Source: Lamellibrachia satsuma
Taxonomy: Eukaryota; Annelida; Polychaeta; Sabellida; Siboglinidae
Direction of reading: 5' to 3'
Length of the DNA: 64,000 bases
NCBI GenBank assembly: GCA_033239005.1
Contig: BSQZ01000101.1
Location: forward strand, 1,634,001 to 1,698,000
Every line of letters begins with the position of its first letter. The stretch's first letter is position 1. The position numbers were made by a program, and so were the translations under genes. Shown piece by piece: positions 59,813 to 64,000 of this stretch. Below the pieces are notes generated by a model. That model ran no database searches. It was not told where the DNA came from and saw nothing but the letters and a program-made list of their open reading frames with translations.

Positions 59813-60511
59813 GTATGTCTACTTACTTATATAAATATATATTGGATACACATGATTTTAGGATAAAAATACATGAACTTACGTGTCAAATATATTATAA
59901 TATGTCAGTTGTAAATGCGCCTTAACATATTTATTACAATAAGGATAACAGGACATTCCAGCTGAGCTTATGATGATAATAATAACACGTATGTGAAAAC
60001 AAATTAAGAGAACAGGAAGTTGATTTGGAAGGTAATTTCAAAAGTTACTGTAGTAAAGATTTCTAAAAGACCAAAAGACAACTAAGATTAAAACATAACT
60101 GGTAACATGTTTTAGATATTACGAAAATATTTAATATACCGTTTCGATAAAATGTTATTGTTAATAATCGATAAAAAAACATCCAAAATGCCTTTTTTAA
60201 CTAAATATACGAGTATCGATCAAACATAATTGAAAAAGTTTCATAACTGTTACAAATATAGTTTGCGTAGTGTATCGAAAAAAGTGTATTGTCTGAAATG
60301 GAAAAAGACAGATACAATGCCTTTTTGCTGTGTGTAATTAAAATAATCTTATACATAGTTCTGAAATTCGTAGGTGATGTTACATAATTCCAATATGTCC
60401 AAATGGTCAGGTATAATGTTGTATTGTTTAACGAACAAGGAACATATTCGTGGTGGGGTGATATTATGTAGAAATAGTGTTGTACTACAAATCCTTAATA
60501 ATATTTTGTAG

Positions 60512-60625
60512 ACGTGAACGAGTGTTCTAGCAACCCATGTCAAAATGGCGGAACGTGCAATGATGGAGTTAACGGCTACACATGCTCCTGTGTTCCTGGT
60601 TACGTTGGCACCGAATGTGGAACAG
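60512..60625 (+). CDS. EGF exon 19 (type A)
   Basis: Same protein as exon 17. Confidence 0.85.
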
Positions 60626-61007
60626 GTATATCTACTTACTTATATAAATATATATTGGAAACACATGATTTTAGAGTAAAAATACATGAACGTACGTGCC
60701 AACTATATTATAATATGTCAGTTGTAAATGCGGCTTAACATATTTATTACAATAGGGCTATCAGGACATTCCATCTGAGATTATAATGACAATAATAACC
60801 CTATGTGAACACAAATTAAGAGAACACGCAGTTTATTTGGAAGATACTTTCAAAAGTTACTGTAGTAAAGATCTGAAAAGACCAAAAGACAACTAAGATT
60901 AAAACATAACTGGTAACATGTTTTAGCTATTAAGAAAATATTTAATATGCTGTTTCGATAAAATGTTATTGTTTATAATTGAAAAAAGAAAAAAAAGAAA
61001 AAATGTA

Positions 61008-62265
61008 TGCAATCAACAACACAACACGGATATAGATATATGTAAAGGCCGAATGAATGACGTTTATTGTCGGGATTAAAGGTAACCCCACTTTCAAAGC
61101 AATAAAAAACAAAGAAATGTGGGCTCCACAACCCAACGCCAGGCTGACTACGTCCAATTTGAGCCTCGTGGTCGTCGGTTTCAATAAAGCCCACATTTCA
61201 ACAAAAAGTACTAGCAGTATTCTTAGAACACAAAAAAGAAACAATGGCATTACTATTGTCATAGAACACCCTTATACCAAATAGCATAATGCCCTACATG
61301 CCCTTACGCAGTCTATGAATAAAACTACTTGCTTAAAAATACACTATCTCTAACTGGAGTAACTACAAAGGTGGGGCCAATTCGCCCCATTATACGAGGA
61401 GTTCTAAAATCCAAGGTGGAAGGGAAACGAGCTGCGTCCCAGCATTAAAACCCGTGAACACTTCTGGAAAAGCCAAAAATCCCATGTCCACTATCGCAAA
61501 TTAAAAAATGGGAAAGCTTCGAGACATGGAACACCACACTTCCACCAAAGATGTACAATTGCTGTTAACCTGTCAACACACAACAGGGAGAAAGATGGGG
61601 AGGAGGGTGGGACAAATTTGCAAATCGCATCCACTTGGTATGCTTTCACAAAACGAAGTGGCTAGTCCAAGTTTGAAATCTGTAGCGTCGCACAGCTGGT
61701 GCGCGCTGACTGGTTCAAAATATGGAGGCAAGCAAACTGGGTGACAGAGCGCGTCATCATCCAGTTCTGCTGGAAATAGCATATAGAATAAATTAGCAAT
61801 GAACCAATCATTAATTGTATGTGGTGTTGCTTGCATAAAAACCCATATGCCACCTTGGCTGTGCCAATATCGCATATTCCCATTAATGCTATCAACAACG
61901 CAAGACAAATATAGTGATATGAAAATGCCAAATGAATGACGTTTATTGTGGGGATTAAGGGTAAGCCCACTTTCAAAGAAATATAAAACAAAGAAACGTG
62001 GGCTCCACAACCCAACGCCAGGCTGACTACGCCCAATGCGTGCCTCCTGGACTTCGGATTCAATAGAGCCCATATTTCAACACAAAGCAGTAGCAGTATT
62101 CCTAGAACAAATAAAAGAAACAGTGGCACTATTATTGTCATAGAACAACATTAAATCAAATAGCATAATGCACTACATGCTATCACGCTGTCTATGAATA
62201 CAACTTCCCGCTTAAAAATACACTAGCTCTAACTGGAATAACTACAAAGGTGGGGCCAATTCGCC
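61008..62265 (-). repeat. Intronic module, unit 9
   Basis: Frame I 61262-60966 is open. A 3-bp insertion (CATCATCATCC) and the change GGAAATAGC near 61757-61776 remove the usual stop and extend frame II to 159 codons (62141-61662). Several variants match unit 3 (GCCAAAAATCCCATG, ACACTATCTCTAACTGG). Confidence 0.8.
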
Positions 62266-62820
62266 ACCGGTCACCGACACATTTGACCACCCCACTAACC
62301 CATGCGAAAACAAATTAAGAGAACACGCAGTTTATTTGGAAGGTAATTTCAAAAGTTACTGTACTAAAAATCTCAAAAGACCAAAAGACAACTAAGATTA
62401 AAACATAACTGATAACATGTTTTAGCTATTACGAAAATATTTAATATACTGATTCGATAAGATGTTATTGTTTTAATCTAAACAAGAACATACAGTATGC
62501 CTTTTTAAACTAAATACACGAGTATCGATAAAACATAATTGAAAACGTTTCATAGCTGTTACAAATATATTTTGCATAGTGTTTCGAGATAATTGTATTG
62601 TCTAAAATGGAAAAAAACAGATAGAATAACTTTTTGCTGTGAGAAATTAAAATAAACTCATACATAGTTCTGAAATTCGTAGGTGATGTTACATAATTCC
62701 AACATGTGCAAATGGTCAGGTATAATATTGTAGTGTTAATCGAAAAAGGAACATATGCGTGTTGTAGCGATATTCTGTAGAAACATTTATGTACTACATA
62801 GGCTTAATAATATTTTGTAG

Positions 62821-62934
62821 ATGTGAACGAGTGTTCCAGCAACCCATGTCAAAATGGCGGCTCGTGCAATGATGGAGTTAACGGCTACACTTGCGCCTGT
62901 GTTCCTGGTTACGTTGGTACAGAATGTGGAACAG
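62821..62934 (+). CDS. EGF exon 20 (type B)
   Basis: Same protein as exon 12; silent GGTACAGAA. Confidence 0.85.
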
Positions 62935-63631
62935 GTATGTCTACTTACTTATATAAATATATATTGGATACACATGATTTTAGGATAAAAATACATGAAC
63001 TTACGTGTCAAATATATTATAATATGTCAGTTGTAAATGCGCCTTAACATATTTATTACAATAAGGATAACAGGACATTCCAGCTGAGCTTATAATGATA
63101 ATAATAACACGTATGTGAAAACAAATTAAGAGAACACGAAGTTGATTTGGAAGGTAATTTCAAAAGTTACTGTAGTAAAGATTTCTAAAAGACCAAAAGA
63201 CAACTAAGATTAAAACATAACTGGTAACATGTTTAGATATTACGAAAATATTTAGTATACCGTTTCGATAAAATGTTATTGTTTATAATCGATAAAAAAC
63301 ATCCAAAATGCCTTTTTTAACTAAATATACGAGTATCGATCAAACATAATTGAAAAAGTTTCATAACTGTTACAAATATATTTTGCGTAGTGTATCGAAA
63401 AAAGTGTATTGTCTGAAATGGAAAAAGACAGATACAATGCCTTTTTGCTGTGTGTAATTAAAATAATCTTATACATAGTTCTGAAATTCGTAGGTGATGT
63501 TACATAATTCCAATATGTCCAAATGGTCAGGTATAATGTTGTATTGTTTAACGAACAAGGAACATATTCGTGGTGGGGTGATATTATGTAGAAATAGTTT
63601 TGTACTACAAATCCTTAATAATATTTTGTAG

Positions 63632-63745
63632 ACGTGAACGAGTGTTCTAGCAACCCATGTCAAAATGGCGGAACGTGCAATGATGGAATTAACGGCTACA
63701 CATGCTCCTGTGTTCCTGGTTACGTTGGCACCGAATGTGGAACAG
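63632..63745 (+). CDS. EGF exon 21 (type A, Ile variant)
   Basis: Reads [10 protein letters not shown], the only Val-to-Ile change at this site. Last exon before the window ends; the following intron continues past 64000, so the array is not complete here. Confidence 0.85.
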
Positions 63746-64000
63746 GTATATCTACTTACTTATATAAATATATATTGGAAACACATGATTTTAGAGTAAA
63801 AATACATGAACGTACGTGCCAACTATATTATAATATGTCAGTTGTAAATGCGGCTTAACATATTTATTACAATAGGGCTATCAAGACATTCCAGCTGAGA
63901 TTATGATGACAATAATAACCCTATGTGAACACAAATTAAGAGAACACGCAGTTTATTTGGAAGATACTTTCAAAAGTTAATGTAGTAAAGGTCTGAAAAG

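Larger units (their letters stand above)
32396..64000 (+). repeat. Tandem array of two-exon EGF units, about 3.1 kb each
   Basis: Type-A exon starts are at 35218, 38325, 42256, 44927, 48035, 51152, 54269, 57394, 60512 and 63632. Spacings are 3107, 3931, 2671, 3108, 3117, 3117, 3125, 3118 and 3120 bp. A normal unit is exon A, a 2.2-kb intron, exon B and a 0.7-kb intron. Each exon is 114 bp, phase 1-1, preceded by AATATTTTGTAG and followed by GTATATCT (A) or GTATGTCT (B). The 38-residue repeat has cbEGF ends (DVNEC), C-x-S-x-P-C for O-glucose, CQNGG(T/S)C for O-fucose and [10 protein letters not shown] for beta-hydroxylation. It lacks the Thr/Ser needed for O-GlcNAc (GYVG). Such repeats occur in Notch, fibropellin and similar extracellular proteins. 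Confidence 0.9.

Overview
This is animal (metazoan) DNA, not prokaryotic. It is AT-rich, with GT-AG introns, symmetric phase-1 EGF exons, long (TA)n tracts and a dense mix of animal transposons: CR1-like, L2-like and jockey/CR1-like LINEs, a Ngaro-type tyrosine-recombinase retrotransposon, a piggyBac relative and a hAT-like element. The mix suggests a marine invertebrate, perhaps a deuterostome. The species cannot be named from the sequence, and orthology was judged by eye.

Layout. 1-3.9 kb: a mosaic of CR1-like LINE fragments in both orientations, joined at (TA)n tracts, with a deleted piggyBac element (1590-2915) inserted at TTAA. 3.9-10.7 kb: mostly non-coding, with dispersed repeats, two minisatellites and faint exon remnants. 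10763-12742: a DNA transposon with hAT-like termini and a perfect 8-bp target duplication, carrying a broken FLYWCH/MULE-type coding fragment. 14.4-15.3 kb: a plausible gene start on the + strand, made of a signal-peptide exon and a half-EGF exon, both in phase 1. 16661-23181: a nearly complete Ngaro-type element on the - strand, with split direct repeats A1-ORFs-B1-A2-B2 and genes for an SGNH hydrolase, Gag, RT/RNase H and tyrosine recombinase. It is inserted inside a (TA)n tract and broken by several frameshifts. 25.4-27.8 kb: an 830-bp direct duplication around a GC-richer core. 27.8-32.3 kb: three - strand LINE fragments (L2-like RT, jockey/CR1-like RT, and a CR1-type ORF1 with a zinc-finger-like region and an esterase).

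32.4 kb to the right edge: a tandem array, still running at base 64000. Its usual unit is about 3.11-3.12 kb and holds two 114-bp EGF exons, type A and type B. Nineteen intact exons, one with a damaged 3' end and two fragments are present. Each intact exon is phase 1-1, so any number can be spliced in frame. Each encodes 38 residues with calcium-binding, O-fucose, O-glucose and beta-hydroxylation consensus motifs, as in Notch or fibropellin repeats. Introns are nearly as similar between units as exons, which points to recent amplification or homogenisation by unequal exchange. Each long intron carries a 1.25-kb module bounded by two diverged 379-bp direct repeats, each with an antisense hydrophobic reading frame of unknown status.

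The simplest model is one large secreted or membrane EGF-repeat gene. It would start at 14432, cross a 17.7-kb transposon-filled intron and enter the array. The link between the 14-15 kb exons and the array is inferred from strand, order and intron phase only.
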